Positions 45,053 through 53,659 of a stretch of 64,000 nucleotides of DNA are shown piece after piece. The notes under the pieces were generated by a model. It saw nothing but the letters and a program-made list of their open reading frames with translations, ran no database searches and was not told where the DNA came from. The position numbers and the translations under genes were made by a program. The DNA is taken from the NCBI RefSeq assembly GCF_017813235.1, contig NZ_JAGISH010000001.1, positions 372,001 through 436,000 on the forward strand, read 5' to 3'. The DNA comes from Sagittula salina (GTDB lineage Bacteria; Pseudomonadota; Alphaproteobacteria; Rhodobacterales; Rhodobacteraceae). Position 1 is the stretch's first letter. Each line of letters begins with the position of its first letter.

Positions 45053-46443
45053 CACAGCAACACCACCACGGCGAGTCCGAGGAACGCAAAGAAGCCCACC
45101 ACATCGGTCACCGTCGTGACGAAGGCCCCCGAGGCCAGCGCCGGGTCCACGCCGACCTTGTCCAGAACCACGGGAATGACAATTCCCGCCAGACCCGCCA
45201 CCACGAGGTTGATGATCATCGCCGTGGCGATCACCCCACCCAGCGCGGGCGAGCCGAACCAGATCAACCCGACGATCCCCATCACGACGGCAAAGGTCAC
45301 CCCGTTTATCAGACCCACCGCGCCCTCGCGGCGGATGACACGCCAGAGGTTCGCGCCGGTAAGGTCCTTCGTCGCGAGCGCACGCACCGCCACTGTCAGC
45401 GATTGCGTGCCCGCGTTACCGCCCATGGAAGCGACGATAGGCATGAGAACCGCCAACGCGACCACGGTGGCAATGGCGTCTTCGAACTGCGCGATCACCA
45501 GCGATGCCATCACAGCTGTCACCAGGTTCACGGCCAGCCACGGGATGCGCCGTTTCACGGTGTCGATCACCGCGTCCGACAGGCGGCTTTCGCCATCGAC
45601 ACCAGCGAGGCGCAGAATGTCCTCCTCGTTTTCCTCGTCCAGCACCGCCATGGCGTCGTCGATGGTGATGACCCCCACCAGCCGCTCGTTTTCGTCCACC
45701 ACCGGGGCCGAAATCAGGTGGTACTGGTTGAAGGCATAGGCGACCTCGCCCTCTTCACGCAGCACCGAGATGGTGTGAAAGCTCTCCTCCCCGATCGATT
45801 TGAGCGTCACGTCGCGGCGCGATGACATGATCCGGCCCAGTGTGACATTCGCCACCGGACGAAGCTTCGGGTCGACAAGGATGACGTGATAGAACTGCTC
45901 CGGCAGGTTCTCCGAAGACCGCAGGAAATCGATGGCCTCGCCGACGCTCCAGTGCTCCGGCGCCATGACGAATTCGCGTTGCATCAGGCGCCCGGCGGAA
46001 AACTCCGGGTAGGTCAGCGACTGCTGAACGGCAAGGCGCTCGCTTTCAGGCAGCACGTCAAGGATCGCGCCCTGCTGCTCCTCGTCGAGATCCTCGATCA
46101 GGTCGACAACGTCGTCCGAGTCGAGCTCCCGTACCGCCTCAGCCAGCACCTGCGGCGTCATGATTCCAATGACGTCCTCGCGCAGGGTCTCGTCGAGTTC
46201 CGACAGGATCTCGCCGTCCATCTCCTGACCGTATAACAGGATCAGCCGCCTGCGGTCGAAGGCGTTGATCTGCTCCAGAAGGTCGGCGATGTCCGCGGCG
46301 TGCAGCGGCTCCATGAGCGCGACAAGCGTCTCACGGTCCTCGCGATCCACCGCATAGAGGATCTGCGCCACCGCCTTGCGGTCGAGTTCGTAACCGTCGT
46401 CGAGGATTTCATCCCGAGTGGACGCTTCGCCGGTTTCCGCCAT
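45052..46443 (-). CDS. mgtE: Magnesium transporter MgtE
   Basis: The 463-aa Mg2+ channel has an N-terminal superhelical domain (LHAADIADLLEQ, LIEDLDEEQQGAILDVLP), two CBS domains (about residues 145-270; VGVITIDDAMAVLDEE) and five C-terminal membrane helices (MGGNAGTQSLTVAVRALA). The cytosolic domains gate the channel by Mg2+ binding. The folate cyclo-ligase gene is coupled at its 3' end. It is divergent from guanine deaminase. Confidence 0.95.
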   Translation of the reverse strand: MAETGEASTRDEILDDGYELDRKAVAQILYAVDREDRETLVALMEPLHAADIADLLEQINAFDRRRLILLYGQEMDGEILSELDETLREDVIGIMTPQVLAEAVRELDSDDVVDLIEDLDEEQQGAILDVLPESERLAVQQSLTYPEFSAGRLMQREFVMAPEHWSVGEAIDFLRSSENLPEQFYHVILVDPKLRPVANVTLGRIMSSRRDVTLKSIGEESFHTISVLREEGEVAYAFNQYHLISAPVVDENERLVGVITIDDAMAVLDEENEEDILRLAGVDGESRLSDAVIDTVKRRIPWLAVNLVTAVMASLVIAQFEDAIATVVALAVLMPIVASMGGNAGTQSLTVAVRALATKDLTGANLWRVIRREGAVGLINGVTFAVVMGIVGLIWFGSPALGGVIATAMIINLVVAGLAGIVIPVVLDKVGVDPALASGAFVTTVTDVVGFFAFLGLAVVVLL

Positions 46444-46557
46444 TTGCCTGCTCTCCGCCGTTTCTTGGCCTGCAACTTAAGGCAACGCAACGGCAAGAAA
46501 CAGGGTCGATTGTTCTTCCGTTCTGGCAGAAATATCCTGCATCCGAAGGAGAACCGC

Positions 46558-47841
46558 ATGACCGCAGACCTGCACCTTGGACAGTTGATCCTTTTCGACG
46601 GAAACCCGTTTCTTTCCGGCGTGTCGGCGGGGCGGCACCTGCGTTCAGGCGCGATCCTTGTCGAAAGTGGCACAATTGTGCGGGTGGGCGAAACCGAAGC
46701 CCTTCGTGACGCGAACCCGCAGGCTAGGATCCACGACCACGGCGCGCGGCTTCTGCTGCCGGGTTTTGTCGATGCCCACGCGCATTATCCGCAGACCGGG
46801 ATGATCGCCAGCTGGGGCAAACGGCTGATCGACTGGCTCAACAGCTATACCTTCCCCGAGGAGATGCGTTTCGACGATGCCGCCTACGCGGCGGAGGTGG
46901 CGGAGCGCTACCTCGATCTGCTGATCGCCCACGGCACGACGAGCGTCTGCAGCTTCTGCACCATCCACCCCGAGTCGGTCGACGCGCTTTTTTCCGCCGC
47001 CGAAGCGCGCAACATGCGGGTCTTTGCGGGCAAGACCTGCATGGATCGCAACGCCCCCGATGGGCTACGGGATACCGCACAGTCCGCCTACGACGACTCG
47101 AAGGCACTGCTGGCGCGCTGGCACGGCAGGGGCCGAGCCTCCTACGTCATCACGCCACGCTTTTCCCCCACCTCGACGCCGGAACAGCTCGGCGCGCTTG
47201 GCGCTCTCTGGGCAGAACATCCCGATTGCCTCATGCAGACCCACCTGTCTGAACAGGTGGAGGAGATCGCATGGGTTAAATCGCTCTACCCACGGGCGCG
47301 CGATTACCTCGACACATATGAAATGCACGGGTTGCTGGGCAAGGGCGGGCTTTATGGTCATGCCATCCACCTGGAGCCGCGCGAACGTGACCGGCTGCGC
47401 GAGGTTGGCGCCGGGCTGGTTCATTGTCCGACCTCGAACACCTTCATCGGATCGGGGCTGTTCGACATGGCAGGACTGATGGCCGAGGGGCAGCGGATCG
47501 GGCTCGCCACGGATACCGGCGGTGGGTCGTCCTTCTCCATGCTGCGCACCATGGCGGCGGCTTACGAGATCGGACAGTTGCGTGGCCGCCCCCTGCATCC
47601 GGCCGAACTACTGTGGCTGGCAACAGAAGGTTCCGCCGACACTCTGCGTGACGACCGTATCGGCCGCCTGAAACCGGGGGCGGATGCGGATTTCATCGCG
47701 CTTGATCTGGCCTCCACCCCCGCCATTGCACAGCGTGCGGATCGGGCGGAGGACATCTGGGAGGCGCTTTTCCCCACCATCATGATGGGCGATGACCGTG
47801 CAATGAGTGGCACCTGGGTGGCAGGAGAGCGGCTCAAGTGA
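46558..47841 (+). CDS. guaD: Guanine deaminase
   Basis: The 427-aa amidohydrolase turns guanine into xanthine. It has PGFVDAHAHYPQTGMIASWG with the metal ligands, then GTTSVCSFCTIHPESVDALF, QTHLSEQ, HCPTSNTFIGSGLF and ATDTGGGSSFSML, all as in GuaD. AAGGAG precedes the ATG. A second purine-type deaminase is encoded nearby on the other strand, so base salvage may be a theme of this stretch. Confidence 0.93.
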   Translation: MTADLHLGQLILFDGNPFLSGVSAGRHLRSGAILVESGTIVRVGETEALRDANPQARIHDHGARLLLPGFVDAHAHYPQTGMIASWGKRLIDWLNSYTFPEEMRFDDAAYAAEVAERYLDLLIAHGTTSVCSFCTIHPESVDALFSAAEARNMRVFAGKTCMDRNAPDGLRDTAQSAYDDSKALLARWHGRGRASYVITPRFSPTSTPEQLGALGALWAEHPDCLMQTHLSEQVEEIAWVKSLYPRARDYLDTYEMHGLLGKGGLYGHAIHLEPRERDRLREVGAGLVHCPTSNTFIGSGLFDMAGLMAEGQRIGLATDTGGGSSFSMLRTMAAAYEIGQLRGRPLHPAELLWLATEGSADTLRDDRIGRLKPGADADFIALDLASTPAIAQRADRAEDIWEALFPTIMMGDDRAMSGTWVAGERLK

Positions 47842-47853
47842 CGCCACCGCGGC

Positions 47854-48288
47854 TCAGCAGCCATCCGCGCCCAGAACCAGAACCCAGATGTCACCGGGCG
47901 CACGGACCAGCCCGTATTCCCTGATATTCGGGTGCAACAGGTTCGCCCGGTGGCCGGGCGACTGCACCCATGCGCCCAGCACCTCCGTCAGGGTGTTTTG
48001 GCCTTGCGCCAGATTTTCCGCGATCGTGCAGGCGCCATAGCCCTGCCGCCGCGCCCGCGCCATCACATCGCTCCCGTCAGAACCTTCGTGCCCGAAGAAC
48101 CCCCGCCGTGCCATGTCGAGTGCGTGGCGCTTTGCCGCTTCCTCCAACCGGGGCGACGACACCACCGGTTCAAGACCCTGCTCCGCCCGGAGGCCGTTCA
48201 GCATCTGCCGCACCGGCTGTGCCGACCCCGCGCCGGGCAGCAAGGCCACCAGCGCCAGACCGAAAACCACCGCATTCAAATTGCCCAT
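47854..48288 (-). CDS. Secreted CAP-domain (SCP/PR1-like) protein
   Basis: The 144-aa protein has a signal peptide (NLNAVVFGLALVALLPGAGSA) and a bacterial CAP domain: LNGLRAEQGLEPV, AAKRHALDMARRGFFGHEGSDG, ENLAQGQ and WVQSPGHRANLLHPN. The His and Glu residues of the CAP cavity are present. The function of bacterial CAP proteins is not established. It ends 12 bases from the guaD stop, convergent with it. Confidence 0.88.
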   Translation of the reverse strand: MGNLNAVVFGLALVALLPGAGSAQPVRQMLNGLRAEQGLEPVVSSPRLEEAAKRHALDMARRGFFGHEGSDGSDVMARARRQGYGACTIAENLAQGQNTLTEVLGAWVQSPGHRANLLHPNIREYGLVRAPGDIWVLVLGADGC

Positions 48289-48315
48289 TGCATACCCTCC
48301 GCCGCCTTGCCCGCA

Positions 48316-49647
48316 TCAGACCAGAGCGCGGGCAAGGCTGTTCTGCTTCACGATAGTTTCACGCAGGTCGACTGTCACCACCTCGCCGTCGCGCACCACC
48401 TGTCGCCCCTCGACGATCAAGTGCCGCACGCGTGCAGGCCCCGCCAGCACCAGCGCCGCCACGTCCCAGCTTCCCGCACTCTCGATACCCGAAACGTCCC
48501 AAAGCGCGATATCGGCGCGCTTGCCAACGGCGATCTGACCGCAATCCGCGCGTCCCAGAACCTCCGCTCCGCCGCGTGTGGCAATTCGCAACGCCTCCCG
48601 AGCGCTCATGGCATCGGCACCCTTCGACACCCGTTGCAACAGCATCGCCTGCCGCGCTTCTCCCATCAGGCTGCCGGCGTCGTTCGAGGCGGAGCCATCG
48701 ACGCCCAAGCCTACCTTCACGCCCGCATCCCGCATCGCCCGCACCGGAGCGACGCCGGAACCGAGGCGGCAGTTGGAACAAGGGCAATGTGCAACACCCG
48801 TCCGCGAGCGGGCAAAGAGGCCGATCTCCGACCCGTCGAGTTTCACGCAATGTGCGTGCCAGACGTCCGGACCGGTCCAACCCAGTTCCTCTGCGTATTG
48901 GCCGGGGCGGCAGCCGAATTTCGCCTCGGAATAGGCGATATCCTCGTCGTTTTCTGCAAGATGCGTGTGCAGCATCACGCCCTTGTCGCGCGCCAGTATC
49001 GCGGCGTCGCGCATCAGGTTCCGGCTGACGCTGAACGGCGAACAGGGCGCCACGCCCACACGCACCATCGCGCCCTCCGACGGGTCGTGAAAGGCGTCGA
49101 TCACCCGGATACAATCCTCGAGGATAGCGTCCTCCCGCTCCACCAGTGAATCCGGCGGCAGGCCGCCCGCACTTTCGCCGATGCTCATGGCGCCACGCGT
49201 GGGGTGAAACCGCAGCCCCACCTCGCGCGCGGCCGCGATTGTGTCGTCCAGCCGCGCACCGTTCGGATAGAGGTAGAGATGATCGGACGTCATCGTGCAG
49301 CCCGAAAGCGCCAGTTCCGCCAGCCCGGCCAGAGCCGAGACAAACATGTGCTCCGGGCTGAACCTGGCCCAGATCGGGTAGAGCGTCTTCAGCCAGCCGA
49401 AGAGCAGAGCGTCCTGAGCGCCGGGCACCGCGCGGGTCAGGGTCTGGTACAGGTGGTGGTGCGTGTTCACCAACCCCGGCGTCACGACGCAGGTCGCGGC
49501 ATCGATTATCACGCCGGACGTGGTCAGCCCTGGCGCGATACCCACGATGACTCCGTCGCGCAGCAGAATGTCGGTACCCTCGGGTTCTGACCCGGCGTCG
49601 TCCATGGTCAGCACGTGACGGGCGTTGCGGATCAGGGTCTCGGCCAT
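48316..49647 (-). CDS. 8-oxoguanine deaminase (amidohydrolase)
   Basis: The 443-aa enzyme has VVTPGLVNTHHHLYQTLTRA, LSGCTMTSDHLYLYPNGARL, HTHLAENDEDIAYSE, HAHCVKLDGSEIGLF and GLGVDGSASNDAGSLMGEAR. This combination is that of 8-oxoguanine deaminases, which turn oxidised guanine into urate for salvage or detoxification. The upstream frame continues through hisN without homology, so I start at ATG 49647, after GAGGTG. hisN ends 11 bases before it. Confidence 0.9.
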   Translation of the reverse strand: MAETLIRNARHVLTMDDAGSEPEGTDILLRDGVIVGIAPGLTTSGVIIDAATCVVTPGLVNTHHHLYQTLTRAVPGAQDALLFGWLKTLYPIWARFSPEHMFVSALAGLAELALSGCTMTSDHLYLYPNGARLDDTIAAAREVGLRFHPTRGAMSIGESAGGLPPDSLVEREDAILEDCIRVIDAFHDPSEGAMVRVGVAPCSPFSVSRNLMRDAAILARDKGVMLHTHLAENDEDIAYSEAKFGCRPGQYAEELGWTGPDVWHAHCVKLDGSEIGLFARSRTGVAHCPCSNCRLGSGVAPVRAMRDAGVKVGLGVDGSASNDAGSLMGEARQAMLLQRVSKGADAMSAREALRIATRGGAEVLGRADCGQIAVGKRADIALWDVSGIESAGSWDVAALVLAGPARVRHLIVEGRQVVRDGEVVTVDLRETIVKQNSLARALV

Positions 49648-49658
49648 GCGAAGGCACC

Positions 49659-50459
49659 TCAGAAGGTTTTCAGGATCTCCAGCGCCTGCGCGTGCAGCGT
49701 GGTATTGGCGGCGGCCAGCACGCGACCGCCGTCGTGTGCCGACCCGCCCTGCCAGTCGGTAACGATACCGCCCGCCGCCTCGATCACTGCCAATGGCGCC
49801 TGAATGTCGTAAGCCTGAAGCCCCGCCTCGATCACGAGGTCGATCTGCCCTGCCGCCAGCAGCGCGTAGGCGTAGCAATCCATGCCGTAACGCGTCAGTT
49901 TCACCCGGTCGCGCACCGCCTCGAAGCCTGCACGCTCGATGGCGCTGCCGACCTCCGGAAAGGTGGTAAAAAGGATGGCGTCCTCCAGCCGCGATGTCCC
50001 GCGCGTGCGCAGCGCGCCGCCGCCGCGCGGCCCGGTCCAGTCGGCACGTCCCAGACCGCCGGTAAAGCGTTCGCTCGTGTAGGGTTGGTCGACCACGCCC
50101 AGCAGGGGGCCGTTCTGGTCCGAAACGGCAATGAGCACGCCCCATGTGGCCGTGCCGGACAGGAAGGCCCGCGTGCCATCGATCGGGTCGAGCACCCATG
50201 TCAGGCCGGTGGTGCCCTCGGTCTGCCCGAATTCCTCTCCGAGGACTGCATCCTGGGGTCGCCGTCGCGCCAGAACCGCACGCATGGCCTGTTCGGAGGC
50301 ACGGTCCGCCGCCGTCACCGGATCGAAACCCTGCGTCAGCTTGTTGTCCGCCACAAGCCCCTGGGAACGAAAGAACGGCAGGATCGCCGATCCTGCCGCT
50401 TCTGCCAGTTCATGGGCGGTGGCGATCAACTCGCCCGCCAGCGCCGTGTCAATCTGCAT
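49659..50459 (-). CDS. hisN: Histidinol-phosphatase (inositol monophosphatase family)
   Basis: The 266-aa phosphatase shows the IMPase motifs GEEFG, WVLDPIDGTRAFLSG and AYDIQAPLAVIEAAGGIVTDW. The subgroup that removes phosphate from L-histidinol phosphate (HisN) has this TRAFLSG and ADRASEQ pattern. It could also act on other small phosphates. It is likely co-transcribed with the 8-oxoguanine deaminase gene. Confidence 0.85.
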   Translation of the reverse strand: MQIDTALAGELIATAHELAEAAGSAILPFFRSQGLVADNKLTQGFDPVTAADRASEQAMRAVLARRRPQDAVLGEEFGQTEGTTGLTWVLDPIDGTRAFLSGTATWGVLIAVSDQNGPLLGVVDQPYTSERFTGGLGRADWTGPRGGGALRTRGTSRLEDAILFTTFPEVGSAIERAGFEAVRDRVKLTRYGMDCYAYALLAAGQIDLVIEAGLQAYDIQAPLAVIEAAGGIVTDWQGGSAHDGGRVLAAANTTLHAQALEILKTF

Positions 50460-50602
50460 TCTGCTGCCCTCTCCGCCGATCCGATCCCGTCACCGGCTAC
50501 CGCAGGCGGGCGAAGGGCTCAAGCGGCCGTTGCGCCAGTATCTCGAACAAGCCCGGCATCGCGGCAGGCCCAGACTGGGGCGACACGCCTGTCAGCCCCG
50601 GG

Positions 50603-50974
50603 TCAGGCCACGTCGGAGAGCACGCGCGCCAGTTCAAACAGGCGGCGGCGCTGGTTTTCCGGGATGGCGTAGTAGGAGCGCACGAGGTCCAGCGCTTCCT
50701 TGTCGCCGAGGATGTCAGCCGGGACGCTGTCGGTGGACTGCGCTTCGGCGTTCTCTGTCTCGATCCCCTCGAAGAAGAAGGACACCGGCACTTCCAGCGC
50801 GTCGGCAATATCCCAAAGGCGGGAAGCGCTCACACGGTTGGCACCGGTCTCATACTTCTGGATCTGCTGGAACTTGATGCCGACCTTTTCGGCCAACTGC
50901 TGCTGGGTCATGCCGACCAGCCAGCGACGGTGCCGGATACGCTTGCCAACGTGTACATCAACGGGATGCGCCAT
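50603..50974 (-). CDS. XRE-family transcriptional regulator, PraR-like
   Basis: The 123-aa regulator has a helix-turn-helix at residues about 10-65: GKRIRHRRWLVGMTQQQLAE, then GIKFQQIQKYETGANRVSAS and FFFEGIE. The C-terminal half (EALDLVRSYYAIPENQRRRL) is the usual extension of alphaproteobacterial PraR/SinR-type proteins, which affect surface, biofilm or storage traits. A CAAC-N5-GTTG dyad overlaps a promoter-like pair upstream, which suggests autoregulation. Confidence 0.87.
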   Translation of the reverse strand: MAHPVDVHVGKRIRHRRWLVGMTQQQLAEKVGIKFQQIQKYETGANRVSASRLWDIADALEVPVSFFFEGIETENAEAQSTDSVPADILGDKEALDLVRSYYAIPENQRRRLFELARVLSDVA

Positions 50975-51115
50975 CTTCTTGTTTTCCTGTTCTATGGGTG
51001 TGGCCCGATGAGCGACCCGGTATCTGGTGACCGCCCGAACCCAGCCTCATCCTGCACGTGTATGGCCTGATGTGCTACAGCAAAACCGTGCCAAAAATCA
51101 AGACGCACCACCGCC

Positions 51116-51154
51116 TAATAATGGTAAACGATTTTCCGATTCAACATAAAGTTG
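51116..51154 (-). promoter_or_regulatory. Promoter and operator-like dyad of the XRE regulator gene
   Basis: On the minus strand, TTGAAT (51144-51139), a 17-base spacer and TTATTA (51121-51116) form a sigma-70-like promoter. The dyad CAAC-N5-GTTG (51142-51154) overlaps its -35 box. I recall the same dyad being reported for rhizobial PraR, so the gene product may bind here. The region is AT-rich compared with its surroundings. Confidence 0.55.
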
Positions 51155-51260
51155 AAATCATTCCGACCTTGTTGATGTGCGGCTGTACCGCGGTCATTCT
51201 CGCCCCCGAAGGCACGCCGCAATCGGATTTGAGGCGAGCGCAAAAGGATAGGAGACCCCC

Positions 51261-52229
51261 ATGCGTGCGTTGACAGTGTCAAGCCCCGGAATAGCGCCGA
51301 CGCTAACGGATACATCGATTCCGCTCCCGGACAGGGGTGAAATCCGTGTCAAAATTGCCGCATGTGGGCTGAATTTTGCCGATTTGTTGATGGTCAAAGG
51401 CACCTATCAGGATACGCCCCCCCTCCCCTTCATCCTCGGGATGGAGGTATCGGGGACAATTGATTCGCTCGGGGAAGGTGTCACAGGCTTCGCGCCGGGG
51501 GACCGCGTGGCGGTTTTCGGCGGCCAGGGCGGGCTGGCGGAGTTCGGCTGTTTCGATGCCGCACGGGCGGTGAAACTGCCGGATACGATGCCCTTTACCG
51601 AGGCCGCGGCCTTTCAGGTTGCATACGGCACCAGTCACCTTGCTCTCGATCATCGGGCACGGCTGCAACCCGGCGAGACGCTGCTCGTACTGGGGGCCGC
51701 AGGCGGCGTGGGTCTGACCGCCGTGGAAATCGGCAAGCTCATGGGCGCCACTGTCATCGCCTGTGCCCGCGGCGCGGCGAAACTCGAGGCGGCGAATGCT
51801 GCCGGGGCCGACCACCTGATCGACGCCAGCACGCAGGACATCCGCGCCGAGGTGAAGGCGCTTGGCGGTGCCGACGTGGTCTACGATCCGGTCGGCGGTG
51901 AGCAATGGGAGGCCGCCTTTCGGGCCTGCAACCCGGAGGCGCGGCTGATCCCCATCGGGTTTGCGTCCGGTGATGTGCCACAGGTCAAGACCAACCATTT
52001 GCTGGTCAAAAACCTCTCCGTGCTGGGCGTCTACTGGGGCGGATACCTCGCCTTTCGGCCCGATGTGCTGACCGCCTCCCTTGCAACGCTGATGCAATGG
52101 CACGCCGAAGGAAAGCTGCGGCCCCATGTCTCTGCTACCTTTCCGCTGGAAGAGGCGAACAAGGGCCTCGACATGCTGCGTGACCGCCGCTCCACCGGAA
52201 AGGTCGTGATAACCGTTCAGGATCTCTGA
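51261..52229 (+). CDS. NADPH:quinone oxidoreductase family protein (MDR)
   Basis: The 322-aa medium-chain dehydrogenase/reductase lacks a structural zinc loop and matches the quinone-oxidoreductase class: ACGLNFADLLMVKGTYQ, GMEVSGTIDSLGEGV, then the NADP site VLGAAGGVGLTAVEIGKL and GYLAFRPDVL. Its natural substrate is unknown. It is divergent from the XRE regulator; the shared 286-base gap may couple their control. Confidence 0.88.
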   Translation: MRALTVSSPGIAPTLTDTSIPLPDRGEIRVKIAACGLNFADLLMVKGTYQDTPPLPFILGMEVSGTIDSLGEGVTGFAPGDRVAVFGGQGGLAEFGCFDAARAVKLPDTMPFTEAAAFQVAYGTSHLALDHRARLQPGETLLVLGAAGGVGLTAVEIGKLMGATVIACARGAAKLEAANAAGADHLIDASTQDIRAEVKALGGADVVYDPVGGEQWEAAFRACNPEARLIPIGFASGDVPQVKTNHLLVKNLSVLGVYWGGYLAFRPDVLTASLATLMQWHAEGKLRPHVSATFPLEEANKGLDMLRDRRSTGKVVITVQDL

Positions 52230-52252
52230 TCCCGTGCGCCTCCAGGGCGGAA

Positions 52253-52277
52253 GCCGGAAACCGCGACGGTTTCCGGC
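52253..52277. terminator. Hairpin between convergent oxidoreductase genes
   Basis: A perfect 10-bp stem (GCCGGAAACC with GGTTTCCGGC) and five-base loop lie 23 bases after the MDR gene stop. There is no U-tract; the convergent position still suggests termination. Confidence 0.5.
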
Positions 52278-52324
52278 CCTGCAAGGCCAGTGCCCGTCCG
52301 AATTTTCTCTGAAGACTACTGCCC

Positions 52325-53299
52325 CTAGCCGCGATCAGCCTTCCAGATCATGTCGATCATCTCCTGCGTTCCCTTCGAAAACTCCAGTGGGCAGGGATAG
52401 GGCGCCCCGTCCAGAACGCTCGCGTTGAAGGCCTCCACCTGATGCACGTAGTGGTTCGCGGCAGGGAAACGCCACCGGCGCACCTCAAGAGCGTTGTCCT
52501 GCACCTCTACCGCAGCCTCGCCATATACAGCAGCGTTGAAGGGGGCGGTCAGCCGCATAACGCCACCATCGCCGTGGAACACCACCTCCTGAAAAGGCGC
52601 CATGCGCATGGAGACCACGCCGGTGTAATGGAACGACGGAAACCGCGCGGTGATATGCGACCAGACATCGACGCCGTTCTGGCGTTCAATGCAGGTCGAC
52701 AGAATGTCCTCCGGCTCCTCCCCGGTGACGAAGCGCACCGTGCCGTAGGCGTAAACGCCAATGTCGGGGATCGCGCCCCCGCCTGTCTCCGGGCGGTTGC
52801 GGATGTTGCCGCCGTCGGCGCTGTTGTCATAGGAGAAAGCCACCGAAACGCGGCGGATCTTGCCGATGGCCCCAGCCTCGAAAAGCTCCTTGGCCTTCAC
52901 CCACTGCGGGTGATGCACGACCATGTAGGCCTCCGCCGCGATCAAACCTGTGGCATCGCGCTTTGCGATGACCTCATCGAACTGCTCGGCCTGCATCGCC
53001 ATCGGCTTTTCTACGAGTACGTGCTTGCCTGCCTCAAGCGCCTTCAGCGTCCATTCCACGTGCATATGGTTCGGCAGCGGAATGTAGACCGCGTCGATGT
53101 CCGGGTCCGCAAGCAGCGCATCATAATCCAGATGCACCGCGAGGCCGGGAGCCAGCGCCGCAAAGGGTGCTGCCTTCTCCTCCGACGAGGTGGCGATCGC
53201 CGCCAGTCGCCCCCGGCGGGCCGCGTTCAGCGCCGGTCCCATATGGTCACGCGCGAACTTCGCCGCGCCCAGAATGCCCCATCTCACGTGATCGGCCAT
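52325..53299 (-). CDS. Gfo/Idh/MocA family oxidoreductase
   Basis: The 324-aa NAD(P)-dependent enzyme has WGILGAAKFARDHMGPAL at the nucleotide-binding start, VYIPLPNHMHVEWTLKALEA, and GKHVLVEKPMAMQ with the catalytic lysine of this family. Substrates are usually sugars or polyols; none can be named here. It stands alone, convergent with the MDR gene. Confidence 0.88.
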   Translation of the reverse strand: MADHVRWGILGAAKFARDHMGPALNAARRGRLAAIATSSEEKAAPFAALAPGLAVHLDYDALLADPDIDAVYIPLPNHMHVEWTLKALEAGKHVLVEKPMAMQAEQFDEVIAKRDATGLIAAEAYMVVHHPQWVKAKELFEAGAIGKIRRVSVAFSYDNSADGGNIRNRPETGGGAIPDIGVYAYGTVRFVTGEEPEDILSTCIERQNGVDVWSHITARFPSFHYTGVVSMRMAPFQEVVFHGDGGVMRLTAPFNAAVYGEAAVEVQDNALEVRRWRFPAANHYVHQVEAFNASVLDGAPYPCPLEFSKGTQEMIDMIWKADRG

Positions 53300-53469
53300 G
53301 GTGTCCTCCTTATGTTTGCGCTCACGCTAGTGCAGGTGGTCACGAGAGTGAATGGTCAAGATGCCCACGCCGCAAGGACGGAGGACGACAGCTCCGCCCT
53401 TTCCGGCAGAGTGGTATCCGCGACGGGTTGGATTGGTCAGGGTGCGAGGAACGCAATCATATGTACCAC

Positions 53470-53505
53470 AAAAAAAGACCCTCCCCGGACGTACCGGAGA
53501 GGGTC
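53470..53505 (-). terminator. Strong Rho-independent terminator, minus strand
   Basis: A 12-bp stem with one mismatch (arms 53477-53488 and 53494-53505, loop ACGTA) is followed on the minus strand by seven T residues. It is the second terminator downstream of rpoH. Confidence 0.85.
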
Positions 53506-53609
53506 GACCCTCGGCCATTCGAACACATGAGGTAAATCTTGTTCGCGCGGGCTATCCGGAGACGACCGCTTCTCGTCACCGGCCGCGATGGAGGCGTCGG
53601 GATAGATGA

Positions 53610-53633
53610 AACCCGCCCGTTACGGGGCGGGTT
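53610..53633 (-). terminator. Terminator-like hairpin after rpoH
   Basis: AACCCGCCC pairs with GGGCGGGTT around a six-base loop, 26 bases past the rpoH stop. On the minus strand TTTCATC follows, a weak U-tract. Confidence 0.65.
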
Positions 53634-53659
53634 CCGACATCTTTTCGAACACCGGCAGA

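Larger units (their letters stand above)
53300..53659. other. Region between the Gfo/Idh/MocA gene and rpoH, with two terminators
   Basis: No protein gene is seen in these 360 bases. Two minus-strand hairpins lie here, at 53610-53633 and 53477-53505. The roughly 100 bases between them could be a small RNA released from or after the rpoH transcript; I see no independent promoter that proves this. The promoter of the Gfo/Idh/MocA gene should lie in 53300-53460. Confidence 0.4.

Noticed and set aside
49648..50199. N-terminal extension of the 8-oxoguanine deaminase
   Set aside because: The extra frame runs through hisN with nonsense text; homology starts at 49647.
53512..53580. Small peptide gene between the rpoH terminators
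   Set aside because: No ribosome binding site and codon use is unlike that of real genes.
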